A DNA stretch of 64,000 nt, from positions 1 to 64,000 of the forward strand of contig CBDFAX010000009.1 of assembly GCA_965245735.1 (NCBI GenBank), read 5' to 3'. Origin of the DNA: Abiotrophia sp965245735. Its GTDB lineage: Bacteria; Bacillota; Bacilli; Lactobacillales; Aerococcaceae. Each line of letters starts with the position of its first letter. The first letter of the stretch is position 1. The notes beneath the pieces are model-generated. The model was not told the DNA's origin and searched no databases. It saw only the letters and a program-made list of their open reading frames with translations. Positions 1 through 8,000 of the stretch are shown piece after piece. Made by a program: the position numbers and the translations under genes.

Positions 1-398
1 ACCAGAAGGCAGAAGAAATCCGTAAGTTAATGGACAAACACGAGATGGTAGCTATGGTGGGGGATGGCGTCAACGATGCGCCTGCCTTAGCTAGTGCAAG
101 TCTGGGGATTGCGATGGGGCAAGGGACGGATGTAGCCATGGAAACGGCGGATGTGATTCTCGTTCGAGATCAACTTCAGTCTCTATCTTATTTGCATCGC
201 CTTGCCAAGAAGCATGACCGGATTATCTGGCAGAATATTGGCTTTTCCATGTTAGTTGTGTTAGCCTTAGTAATAATGAATGTCAGCCAAATTTCCAATA
301 TCGCCCTTAGCGTAGTGGGGCACGAAGGATCAACCCTGCTAGTGATATTGAATGGGTTACGACTTTTAGTCCCCTTATCATCACGAGGTGAATCATAA
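1..398 (+). CDS. P1B-4-type heavy-metal efflux P-type ATPase, C-terminal part (cut by window start)
   Basis: Only the last 131 residues are present; the reading frame is open from base 3, so the gene starts upstream of the window. The P-domain hinge motif GDGVNDAPAL is intact, followed by two membrane segments (about bases 222-282 and 297-363). The last helix carries HEGST (bases 321-335). Together with an SPC motif in TM6, which is outside the window, HEGxT is the signature of P1B-4 ATPases; these export Co2+, Fe2+ or Zn2+ (CoaT, PfeT, FrvA). ZntA/CadA-type pumps have a DxG motif there instead. The stop overlaps the start of the ArsR regulator by one base, so the two genes are coupled. Metal specificity cannot be set from the fragment. 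Confidence 0.9.
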   Translation, partial: QKAEEIRKLMDKHEMVAMVGDGVNDAPALASASLGIAMGQGTDVAMETADVILVRDQLQSLSYLHRLAKKHDRIIWQNIGFSMLVVLALVIMNVSQISNIALSVVGHEGSTLLVILNGLRLLVPLSSRGES

Positions 399-694
399 TG
401 TATGACGAACAAGTAATTGAAGAGCTAGCACAATTTTTTAAGGCGGTAGCAGATGCTTCTAGGCTCAAACTCTTGCTACATTTAATGAAGCAAGAAGCCA
501 ATGTGAATGAATTGGCCGAGGCAACTGGCTTAACTCTCTCGGGGGTCTCTCACCAGCTTAAACTATTGAAGTTAATGAAATTGGTTAAGTCCAGTAAACA
601 AGGTAAGTATGTCTACTATAGTCTAGATGACCATCATGTTAAACACATTATTAACGATTCTCTGATACATTTGTCTGAGGAAGGTTCTGAATAG
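398..694 (+). CDS. ArsR/SmtB-family metal-sensing repressor (CzrA-like)
   Basis: A 98-residue winged-helix protein. The recognition helix region reads LSGVSHQLKLLK, closely like staphylococcal CzrA. The C-terminal helix keeps the alpha5 metal ligands of that family: DxH in SLDDHHV and a His in DSLIHL. The position of the fourth CzrA ligand (H100) is Glu. By family knowledge it represses the metal pump gene and is released by Zn2+ or Co2+. It lies directly behind the efflux ATPase with a one-base overlap. Its operator would be upstream of the window. Identity of the metal is inference. Confidence 0.88.
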   Translation: MYDEQVIEELAQFFKAVADASRLKLLLHLMKQEANVNELAEATGLTLSGVSHQLKLLKLMKLVKSSKQGKYVYYSLDDHHVKHIINDSLIHLSEEGSE

Positions 695-696
695 CG

Positions 697-726
697 AACA
701 GGCGGCTTTGGCTGCCTGTTTTTTCG
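697..726 (+). terminator. Rho-independent terminator after the metal-efflux operon
   Basis: Inverted repeat AACAGGC/GCCTGTT (697-703 and 714-720) followed directly by a T run. Confidence 0.85.
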
Positions 727-804
727 TGCTAACAAAAGACGCGAACATTCTGTTGAAAAAGGTCAACAATTTTCGTTCTAGGCATTCTGTTAGTCTTGGA
801 CTTA

Positions 805-813
805 TGCTATAAT
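805..813 (+). promoter_or_regulatory. Extended -10 promoter of pyrD
   Basis: TGCTATAAT, an extended -10 box, lies 32 bases before the pyrD start. No good -35 hexamer is present at the right distance, as expected for extended -10 promoters. Confidence 0.65.
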
Positions 814-844
814 AGGTAAAATTTTAGAAAGAGATGGTGAGCAA

Positions 845-1777
845 ATGACTGTCGAGACAAGCTTCTTAGGGATAACCTTAGCCAATCCATTGATGAATGC
901 ATCAGGGGTCCACTGCATGACGGTAGCAGAGATGGATGAGTTAGCACAGAGCGCGGCTGGAGCCTTCGTGACCAAGACGGCAACGCGAGACTATCGAGCG
1001 GGTAATCCCCAACCTCGTTATGTAGATGTGCCATTAGGCAGTATTAACTCGATGGGCTTGCCCAATGAGGGATTAGCTTATTACCTAGACTATTGCTTAG
1101 CGCGCCAGGATCAACAACCCCTACAATTCTTGTCGGTAGTAGGTCTAAGCTACGATGAGATTGTTGAGAACCTGCGTACTATAGAAGCTAGCGCCTATCA
1201 AGGCGTGACAGAATTCAACTTGTCTTGTCCTAATGTTCCGGGCAAGCCTCAAATCGCCTATGACTTCGAATTGACAGAGCGGCTCTTAACAGAAGTTTTT
1301 TCTTTCTTCACTAAACCGCTAGGGCTTAAGTTGCCGCCTTACTTCGACATAGCCCATTTTGATCAGATGGCAGCCATCCTTAATCGTTTCCCGCTGACCT
1401 ATGTTAACTGCGTCAACTCAATTGGGAATGGTCTCTATATTGATGTAGATAAGGAGCAAGTGGTCATCAAACCTAAGGGAGGATTTGGCGGTCTAGGTGG
1501 AGACTATATTAAACCAACCGCCTTGGCTAACGTGCTGGCCTTCCATCAACGGCTCAAGCCATCCATTAAGATTATTGGCACAGGGGGCGTCAGAACAGGC
1601 CAGGATGTTTTTGAACATATTCTTTGTGGGGCTAGTTTAGTTCAGGTAGGAACGGCACTTCACCAAGAAGGCGTAGGCATCTTTGAACGCCTAGTTGCTG
1701 AGTTGGAAGTTATTATGGAAGCAAAGGGCTATACTTGTTTGGATGATTTCCGAGGTAAGTTACGGGAGATTGAGTAA
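845..1777 (+). CDS. pyrD: Dihydroorotate dehydrogenase, class 1A (fumarate-dependent)
   Basis: 310 residues, the length of Lactococcus lactis PyrDA. Class 1A enzymes are soluble FMN homodimers that oxidise dihydroorotate to orotate with fumarate as acceptor. The active-site loop NLSCPNVPGKPQ carries the catalytic Cys used by class 1 enzymes (class 2 uses Ser). FMN-phosphate binding glycines appear in GTGGVRTGQD near residue 245. No pyrK gene is adjacent, which agrees with class 1A rather than 1B. It stands alone with its own extended -10 promoter. No pyr-type attenuator was recognised in the short leader. Confidence 0.95.
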   Translation: MTVETSFLGITLANPLMNASGVHCMTVAEMDELAQSAAGAFVTKTATRDYRAGNPQPRYVDVPLGSINSMGLPNEGLAYYLDYCLARQDQQPLQFLSVVGLSYDEIVENLRTIEASAYQGVTEFNLSCPNVPGKPQIAYDFELTERLLTEVFSFFTKPLGLKLPPYFDIAHFDQMAAILNRFPLTYVNCVNSIGNGLYIDVDKEQVVIKPKGGFGGLGGDYIKPTALANVLAFHQRLKPSIKIIGTGGVRTGQDVFEHILCGASLVQVGTALHQEGVGIFERLVAELEVIMEAKGYTCLDDFRGKLREIE

Positions 1778-1912
1778 AAAATATATTGCGATTCGATTTT
1801 GTAATTCGATAGAGATTATGAGCTGTTATCTTTATGTTCGGGAAGATCTGTTAGCGTCTTTAGACAATGGTAATGGATTAAGCAAAAATATCTGTGATAG
1901 GGAAAAACTCTA

Positions 1913-1941
1913 TTGACAATCAAGGGTATTTTTAATATTAT
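1913..1941 (+). promoter_or_regulatory. Sigma-A promoter of the LPETG adhesin gene
   Basis: TTGACA (1913-1918), a 17-base spacer and TATTAT (1936-1941), about 45 bases before the start codon. Confidence 0.85.
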
Positions 1942-1985
1942 ATCAAGAGTAATTTTATCCTATGAGGGGAAAAGGAGAGAAAAAA

Positions 1986-3893
1986 ATGAATAAATCCAAA
2001 GTGATGGCACTGGGGCTTATGGGGAGCGCTTTTGCCTTAACTGCGTGGACTAGTCAGGTAGTGACTGCGGAGGAAGCACCGGTAGTTGCGAGTGAAGCAG
2101 CTTCCAATGAGGTAGCATCATCACAGGCAATGCCTGCTGAGCCGGCAAGCAGTGAGTCAAGCGCTAGTCAAGCTAGCGAGGAAGCAGAAAGTGAAAGCGT
2201 TGAGGATAAAACGGCAGAATCGACTAACTCAGCTCAGTCAGTTGATGCCCTAGCAGACTATAAAGCCCTCAAAGCAAACTATGATGTGCAAAAAGAGGCG
2301 TACGATCAAAATCCTAGTGATTTTCAGTCAGTAGAGCGTGCCTTCCAAAGTGTTCAGGCCGCCTATGAGTTGGCTAAGTCGGAATACGACAGTAAAGTTT
2401 CTGTCTATGAGGAAGCCATGGCGGCTTATCAAGTGGCCAAAGCAGCCTATGATCAAGCCTTAGGGCAGTACAATCAGGACTCAGTACGCTATCGGCAAGC
2501 TAAAGCACAGTATGATATGGATCAAGCGGCTTATCTTAAGGCCAAGACACAATATGACCAAGATTTAAGTAAGTATCGCGAGCAAGAGGCTCAATACCAG
2601 AAGGACTTGAAGGCCTATCAAGAAGCCAAGGCTAACTATGACCAAGCTCAAAGCAAGTATGTCACCGATAAAGCAGCCTATGATCAAGCTAAAGCGCAGT
2701 TTGATAAGGATCAGGCTGCGTATGAAGCTGGGCTAGCTGAAGCAGAAGCTAAGAAAAATGAAGAGGGTTATCTCTCTCAACCAATGAGTCAAAGTCTAAA
2801 TTTTCAATCAGAACCTAATGCGGTACTGACCGTTCAAGATGGTGTGAAGGTCTATGACAAGGATGAGATTAATGCTTTAGTTGCCTCTTGGAATTTAGAT
2901 GGTACAGCCATGTCTGACTGGGCCAATTTAATGTACTGGAAGAGTGATCTAACAAAGATTGTTCTGGAAAAAGGCAAGCCTGTGACAGCAACTTATAGCA
3001 ATCTTCAAAATTCGAGCATCAATGGAAAAGCAATTAAGAAAGTTGTTTACACCTATACTTTGAAGGAATCGACTAAGTCAGGTAATTTGATGCCGCTCTT
3101 CCTTATTAAAGATCCAACTGAAACAGTCTGGTATTTGGATTTCCATGGAGAAACTCGAATTGGAGTTCAAGTTGATTTTTACGGAGAAGATGGTCAAATA
3201 CTAGATATGAATGGAGCTCTTGTTAGCTTCTCCTCTCTAAATGCCTCTAATAATTCCGCTGAATATGTACGAGGATTTAACGGTCGTTATATCCCGATTA
3301 CTGGATCAGCAATTGTCCCTCACGCTGATACAACTGCTAAAGCAGATCGTTCTATCAATTTTGCGAGTGAAGGGTCACGTTGGGATTACGGTGTTTGGGA
3401 TAAGGCTGATGGGCCATTGTCTTGGTACGGAGCCATTGTAGGACAAGCGCAGGCGAGTGACATCACTTTTGATATCGGTGCTTACAATTCGGGCTCGATT
3501 TGGTTCGCATTCAATTCTAAGATTGCAGCCAAAGGGGTCCCTACTAAACCAGTAGCGCCAGTTGCACCTACTCAACCGATTGCGCCTACTCAACCAACTG
3601 CTCCAGTTGCACCGGTAGCGCCACAAGCGCCAACTGCACCAGTAGCGCCAACTGAGCCTCTTGCTCCAAACGCGCCTCTGGCACCTGAAAAACCAGAACC
3701 ACCAATTGCACCACAGCCTGTGAGTCAGCCGGTTACACCTCCGTCATCGGACTTGCCACCTAAGACTCCTGAGGATCCGCAAGACAAATTGCCAGAAACT
3801 GGTGAGTCAGCCTTTCCTCTGACCTTGTTAGGGACAGGGAGTTTAGCTTTGGCTGCTTGGCTAATTAGAAAACGTCCAAAGACTGATTGCTAA
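1986..3893 (+). CDS. LPETG-anchored surface adhesin, antigen I/II (GbpC/Spa)-like
   Basis: 635 residues from the ATG that follows AAAGGAG. An in-frame ATG 24 bases upstream lacks a ribosome site. Order of parts: a signal peptide ending near VVTA/EE; a Ser/Glu/Ala-rich stretch; a helical run with an aromatic residue, nearly always Tyr, every seventh position (about residues 91-254); a GbpC/antigen I/II V-region-like domain (about 260-515, beginning near SQPMSQSLNF); a Pro/Ala-rich stalk of PVAPxxP type (about 519-600); LPETG at 602-606; a hydrophobic helix and a basic tail. By family knowledge sortase A links it to the cell wall and the V-domain binds host or salivary glycoproteins or glucan. 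It lacks the C-terminal isopeptide domains of full antigen I/II proteins. The ligand is unknown. Confidence 0.88.
   Translation: MNKSKVMALGLMGSAFALTAWTSQVVTAEEAPVVASEAASNEVASSQAMPAEPASSESSASQASEEAESESVEDKTAESTNSAQSVDALADYKALKANYDVQKEAYDQNPSDFQSVERAFQSVQAAYELAKSEYDSKVSVYEEAMAAYQVAKAAYDQALGQYNQDSVRYRQAKAQYDMDQAAYLKAKTQYDQDLSKYREQEAQYQKDLKAYQEAKANYDQAQSKYVTDKAAYDQAKAQFDKDQAAYEAGLAEAEAKKNEEGYLSQPMSQSLNFQSEPNAVLTVQDGVKVYDKDEINALVASWNLDGTAMSDWANLMYWKSDLTKIVLEKGKPVTATYSNLQNSSINGKAIKKVVYTYTLKESTKSGNLMPLFLIKDPTETVWYLDFHGETRIGVQVDFYGEDGQILDMNGALVSFSSLNASNNSAEYVRGFNGRYIPITGSAIVPHADTTAKADRSINFASEGSRWDYGVWDKADGPLSWYGAIVGQAQASDITFDIGAYNSGSIWFAFNSKIAAKGVPTKPVAPVAPTQPIAPTQPTAPVAPVAPQAPTAPVAPTEPLAPNAPLAPEKPEPPIAPQPVSQPVTPPSSDLPPKTPEDPQDKLPETGESAFPLTLLGTGSLALAAWLIRKRPKTDC
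2256..2745 (+). repeat. Tyrosine heptad repeat region inside the adhesin gene
   Basis: Codes for consecutive 7-residue units such as YDQALGQ, YNQDSVR, YRQAKAQ, YLKAKTQ and YDQDLSK. Tyr (once Phe) sits at the same place in about 17 successive units. Predicted long alpha-helix, equivalent to the A-region of antigen I/II proteins. Confidence 0.85.
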
Positions 3894-3900
3894 AAATTTA

Positions 3901-3937
3901 CCCTTTACGAGTTTAAGTAGCTCGTAAAGGGTTTTTA
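3901..3937 (+). terminator. Rho-independent terminator after the adhesin gene
   Basis: A perfect 11-bp stem (3901-3911 with 3921-3931) with a 9-base loop, then TTTTT. Confidence 0.92.
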
Positions 3938-4014
3938 GTATGTGACAGGTAATGATTCAGCATCAAGTTAATGGTTAGCTCCTAAGTTGTGTGGACAGAG
4001 AAAGTTAGAAAGGC

Positions 4015-4043
4015 TTGACAAAAGCCTATAAAATCCGTATAAT
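4015..4043 (+). promoter_or_regulatory. Consensus sigma-A promoter of rpoBC
   Basis: Perfect TTGACA (4015-4020), a 17-base spacer and perfect TATAAT (4038-4043). This implies transcription starting near 4050 and a leader of about 215 bases before rpoB. Confidence 0.93.
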
Positions 4044-4266
4044 ATTCAGATGCAAGAGTATGCACTTTAGAAAGTAAATGCGGCTTGAAATCTTGTCCAA
4101 GCCGGTATTTGAGGCCTAAACAACATGTAACGTCACTCCAAAGAGTTGTTCTGTTGTCTTTTTTTTGCGCTTTAAAGACCGAAAAATGTCATTTGTTAAC
4201 AATTATTAATAATTGTAACCTTAATGTAAAGTGGTGTTCTTAGATTATATTATAGGGGTGAATCGC
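4044..4266 (+). promoter_or_regulatory. Long structured 5' leader of rpoB
   Basis: The leader holds a hairpin CGGCTTG/CAAGCCG (4081-4087 with 4098-4104). A second set of complementary ACAAC and GTTGT elements follows (4119-4125 with 4145-4150 or 4152-4157), then an eight-T run (4159-4166). The second hairpin plus T run has the layout of a weak intrinsic terminator or attenuator about 100 bases before the start codon. No open reading frame or known riboswitch was recognised. Function is inference. Confidence 0.5.
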
Positions 4267-7200
4267 TTGAGTCATATCGTGAAATACGGTAAAAAAGCTG
4301 AGCGTCGAAGCTATGCACGTATCGACGAAGTCTTAGAGTTGCCGAACTTGATTGAAATCCAAACGGATTCCTACAAATGGTTCTTGGATGAAGGGCTAAA
4401 AGTGATGTTCGAGGACATTTCGCCGATTGTCGACCATTCGGAGAACTTAGAACTTCATTTTGTAGACTATGAGTTCAAGGAAGCTAAGTATAGCTTAGAA
4501 GAAGCTCGTAGCCATGACGCTAACTACTCAAAACCAATCTATGTAACCTTGCGCCTGTTCAACAAAGAGACAGGTGAAGTCAAAGAACAAGAAGTCTTCT
4601 TCGGTGACTTCCCAATCATGACCGAAATGGGGACCTTCATTATCAACGGGGCGGAACGGGTTATCGTTTCCCAGTTGGTGCGTTCTCCTGGTGTCTACTT
4701 CCACGACCGTATGGACAAGAAAGGCCGCCACAGCTATACTTCTACGGTTATACCTAACCGTGGGGCTTGGTTGGAATTTGAATCAGATGCTAAGGGGATT
4801 GCCTATGTCCGTATCGACCGGACCCGTAAGATTCCATTGACTGTCTTGATGCGTGCCTTAGGTTTTGGTTCAGATGACGAGATTTATGATATCTTCGGCC
4901 AATCTGAGCTCTTAGACTTAACTATCGAGAAGGATGTTCACAAAAACATTCAAGACTCTCGTACGGAAGAAGCCTTGAAGGACATTTACGAGCGTCTCCG
5001 TCCAGGTGAACCTAAGACCGCAGAAAGCTCACGTAACCTCTTGGTTGCGCGCTTCTTCGACCCACGTCGCTATGATCTAGCACCTGTAGGTCGTTACAAG
5101 ATCAATAAAAAGCTCCACCTCAAGAACCGTTTGGTTGGCTTGACCTTGGCTGAAACCTTGGTTAACCCGGAAACAGGCGAAGTGCTCTTTGAAGAAGGAA
5201 CGATCTTGGATCAAGAACGCGTTCAAGCTTTGATTCCTCATTTAGAGGCTGGCTTGAATAAGGTAACTCTCTATCCTTCTGAAGATAGTGTGGTAGCTCA
5301 ACCAATCGATTTACAAATCATCAAAGTTTATTCACCTAAGAACGCCGAGCAAGTGATTAACATCATCGGCAACGGGAATATTGAGAAGATTAAGTGCTTG
5401 ACGCCAGCTGACATTATTGCGTCAATGAACTACTATCTCTACTTAGACCAAGGAATTGGTGTTACAGACGATATCGACCACTTGGCTAACCGTCGTATTC
5501 GTTCAGTCGGTGAATTATTGCAAAACCAATTCCGTATCGGGCTATCCCGGATGGAACGGGTAGTGCGTGAACGTATGTCGCTCCAAGATGTTGCGACCAT
5601 CACACCACAACAATTGATTAACATTCGTCCAGTAGTGGCGGCTATTAAGGAATTCTTTGGTTCTTCCCAGTTGTCACAATTCATGGACCAAGTTAACCCA
5701 CTCGGGGAATTGACCCACAAACGTCGTCTATCAGCCTTAGGGCCTGGTGGTTTGACGCGGGACCGTGCCGGCTATGAAGTGCGGGACGTTCACTACTCTC
5801 ACTACGGTCGTATGTGTCCAATCGAGACGCCAGAAGGTCCTAACATCGGGTTGATTAACAGCTTGTCTTCTTATGCGAAGATTAACAAGTATGGTTTTAT
5901 TGAGACGCCTTATCGTAAAGTGGACAAATCGGTTACGCCACACCGTGTCACGACCGAAATTGACTACCTAGCAGCGGACGAGGAAGACTTGTACGTAGTA
6001 GCCCAAGCCAACTCTAAACTCAACGAAGACGGGACCTTTGCCAATGACCTAGTTATGGCGCGTTTCCGTTCACAGAACATTGAGGTTAACGTTGACCAAG
6101 TAGACTACATGGACGTATCACCAAAACAAGTTGTCGCTGTCGCGACTGCTAGCATTCCGTTCTTGGAAAACGACGACTCCAACCGGGCCTTGATGGGTGC
6201 CAACATGCAACGTCAAGCTGTGCCGCTTATTAATCCACAATCTCCACTGATTGGGACTGGGATGGAATATAAGGCAGCGCACGACTCAGGGGCTGCGCTC
6301 TTATGTAAACGCGCCGGTGAAGTGGTTTATGTCGATGCTAATAAGGTGCGCGTACGCACTCCAGAAGGTGAAGTTGACGAATACCGTTTAACCAAGTTTG
6401 CACGTTCTAACGCGGGGACCTGTTACAACCAACGTCCAATCGTAGAATTAGGCGACCAAGTTGATGCTTTGGAAATCTTAGCAGATGGTCCATCAATGCA
6501 AAATGGGGAAATGGCCCTCGGTCAGAACCCGTTGGTAGCCTTCATGACTTGGGAAGGGTATAACTATGAAGACGCGGTTATCATGTCTGAACGTCTGGTC
6601 AAAGACGATGTTTATACTTCTATCCACATTGAAGAATATGAATCAGAGTCCCGTGACACCAAGTTAGGGCCTGAAGAAATTACACGCGAAATTCCAAACG
6701 TTTCCGAAGATGCCCTCAAGTACTTAGACAAAGACGGGATTATCTGTATCGGGGCGGAAGTAAAAGACGGCGATATCTTAGTTGGTAAGGTAACACCAAA
6801 AGGTGTGACCGAGTTGTCTGCAGAAGAACGCTTGCTCCACGCTATCTTCGGTGAGAAGGCGCGTGAAGTACGTGATACTTCCTTGCGTGTGCCACACGGC
6901 GGGGGCGGGATTGTCCACGACGTTAAAATCTTTACCCGCGAAGCTGGCGACGAATTGGCACCAGGTGTCAACAAGCTAGTCCGCGTCTACATTGTACAAA
7001 AACGTAAAATCAATGAAGGGGATAAGATGGCCGGTCGTCACGGTAACAAAGGGGTTGTCTCCCTTATCATGCCGGAAGAAGATATGCCATTCTTACCAGA
7101 TGGTACCCCGGTTGATATCATGTTGAACCCATTAGGGGTTCCATCCCGTATGAACATCGGGCAAGTCCTAGAGTTACACTTGGGGATGGCTGCTCGCGAA

Positions 7201-7917
7201 ATGGGCATCAAGATTGCAACACCTGTCTTTGATGGTGCTAGCGAAGAAGATGTCTGGGAAACTGTTAAGGAAGCTGGTTTAGAAGCTGACGCTAAGACTA
7301 TCTTATATGATGGTCGAACCGGTGAACCATTTGACCGTAAAGTCTCTGTTGGGGTTATGTACATGATTAAGTTGGCCCACATGGTCGACGACAAGTTGCA
7401 TGCTCGTTCAACAGGTCCATACTCTCTGGTTACCCAACAACCGTTGGGTGGTAAAGCTCAATTTGGTGGGCAACGTTTCGGGGAGATGGAAGTTTGGGCC
7501 TTGGAAGCTTATGGTGCCGCTTATACCCTGCAAGAAATCTTAACCTACAAGTCTGACGACGTAGTCGGCCGGGTGAAAACCTACGAAGCCATCGTCAAAG
7601 GCCAACCAATTCCACGTCCTGGTGTACCGGAATCCTTCCGCGTCCTTGTTAAGGAATTGCAAGCCTTAGGTTTAGATCTCAAAGTCTTAGATGAACATGA
7701 TCAAGAAATCGAATTACGCGATGACGACGATGAGGATGAAGTAATCAACTTCAATGCCCTCGACCGCTATAAGGCTGATCAAATGGCTCACCATCATGCA
7801 GCAGAAGCCGAAGATGAAGGTGAAGAACCAAAGGCTGAGATCAACCTTGACGAACAGGCAATCGCGGAAGACTTGATCGATTCAGCGGTTGAAGACGAAC
7901 TCGATTCATTAGACTAA
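4267..7917 (+). CDS. rpoB: DNA-directed RNA polymerase beta subunit
   Basis: The start is chosen at TTG 4267, six bases after AGGGGTGA. This gives SHIVKYGKKAERRSYARI, which matches the usual N-terminus of Firmicute RpoB; an upstream in-frame GTG at 4231 has no such support. The protein has 1216 residues. The rifampicin pocket around residues 462-500 (FFGSSQLSQFMDQ, then HKRRLSALGPGG) is of the sensitive wild-type form. The active-site region GDKMAGRHGNKGV is present. The C-terminus is strongly acidic. The gene is cotranscribed with rpoC after an 83-base spacer. rplJL is not directly upstream; the gene has its own promoter. Confidence 0.98.
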   Translation: MSHIVKYGKKAERRSYARIDEVLELPNLIEIQTDSYKWFLDEGLKVMFEDISPIVDHSENLELHFVDYEFKEAKYSLEEARSHDANYSKPIYVTLRLFNKETGEVKEQEVFFGDFPIMTEMGTFIINGAERVIVSQLVRSPGVYFHDRMDKKGRHSYTSTVIPNRGAWLEFESDAKGIAYVRIDRTRKIPLTVLMRALGFGSDDEIYDIFGQSELLDLTIEKDVHKNIQDSRTEEALKDIYERLRPGEPKTAESSRNLLVARFFDPRRYDLAPVGRYKINKKLHLKNRLVGLTLAETLVNPETGEVLFEEGTILDQERVQALIPHLEAGLNKVTLYPSEDSVVAQPIDLQIIKVYSPKNAEQVINIIGNGNIEKIKCLTPADIIASMNYYLYLDQGIGVTDDIDHLANRRIRSVGELLQNQFRIGLSRMERVVRERMSLQDVATITPQQLINIRPVVAAIKEFFGSSQLSQFMDQVNPLGELTHKRRLSALGPGGLTRDRAGYEVRDVHYSHYGRMCPIETPEGPNIGLINSLSSYAKINKYGFIETPYRKVDKSVTPHRVTTEIDYLAADEEDLYVVAQANSKLNEDGTFANDLVMARFRSQNIEVNVDQVDYMDVSPKQVVAVATASIPFLENDDSNRALMGANMQRQAVPLINPQSPLIGTGMEYKAAHDSGAALLCKRAGEVVYVDANKVRVRTPEGEVDEYRLTKFARSNAGTCYNQRPIVELGDQVDALEILADGPSMQNGEMALGQNPLVAFMTWEGYNYEDAVIMSERLVKDDVYTSIHIEEYESESRDTKLGPEEITREIPNVSEDALKYLDKDGIICIGAEVKDGDILVGKVTPKGVTELSAEERLLHAIFGEKAREVRDTSLRVPHGGGGIVHDVKIFTREAGDELAPGVNKLVRVYIVQKRKINEGDKMAGRHGNKGVVSLIMPEEDMPFLPDGTPVDIMLNPLGVPSRMNIGQVLELHLGMAAREMGIKIATPVFDGASEEDVWETVKEAGLEADAKTILYDGRTGEPFDRKVSVGVMYMIKLAHMVDDKLHARSTGPYSLVTQQPLGGKAQFGGQRFGEMEVWALEAYGAAYTLQEILTYKSDDVVGRVKTYEAIVKGQPIPRPGVPESFRVLVKELQALGLDLKVLDEHDQEIELRDDDDEDEVINFNALDRYKADQMAHHHAAEAEDEGEEPKAEINLDEQAIAEDLIDSAVEDELDSLD

Positions 7918-7929
7918 GTTTTAGGAGCC

Positions 7930-7956
7930 CCTAGCCTAGCTCTTTAGGCTAGGCAG
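7930..7956 (+). other. Hairpin in the rpoB-rpoC spacer
   Basis: Inverted repeat CCTAGCCT/AGGCTAGG with a short loop and no T run. It is more likely an RNA-processing or stability element than a terminator. Confidence 0.45.
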
Positions 7957-8000
7957 GTAATCCTAACAGAACAATACAAAAGAAAGAGGAGGTCAGCCCT

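Noticed and set aside
751..766. GTTGA/TCAAC inverted repeat upstream of pyrD as a PyrR attenuator
   Set aside because: Upstream of the promoter, too short, no PyrR-binding loop consensus and no terminator hairpin in the leader.
1778..1912. AT-rich spacer after pyrD checked for a terminator or small gene
   Set aside because: No convincing hairpin with T run and no frame with a ribosome site.
2256..2745. Possible CRISPR-like or tandem DNA repeat array
   Set aside because: The periodicity is at protein level (heptads) with variable DNA; it lies inside the adhesin gene.
6612..7394. Two frames of about 120 codons on the minus strand inside rpoB
   Set aside because: Low-complexity shadows of rpoB with no ribosome site.
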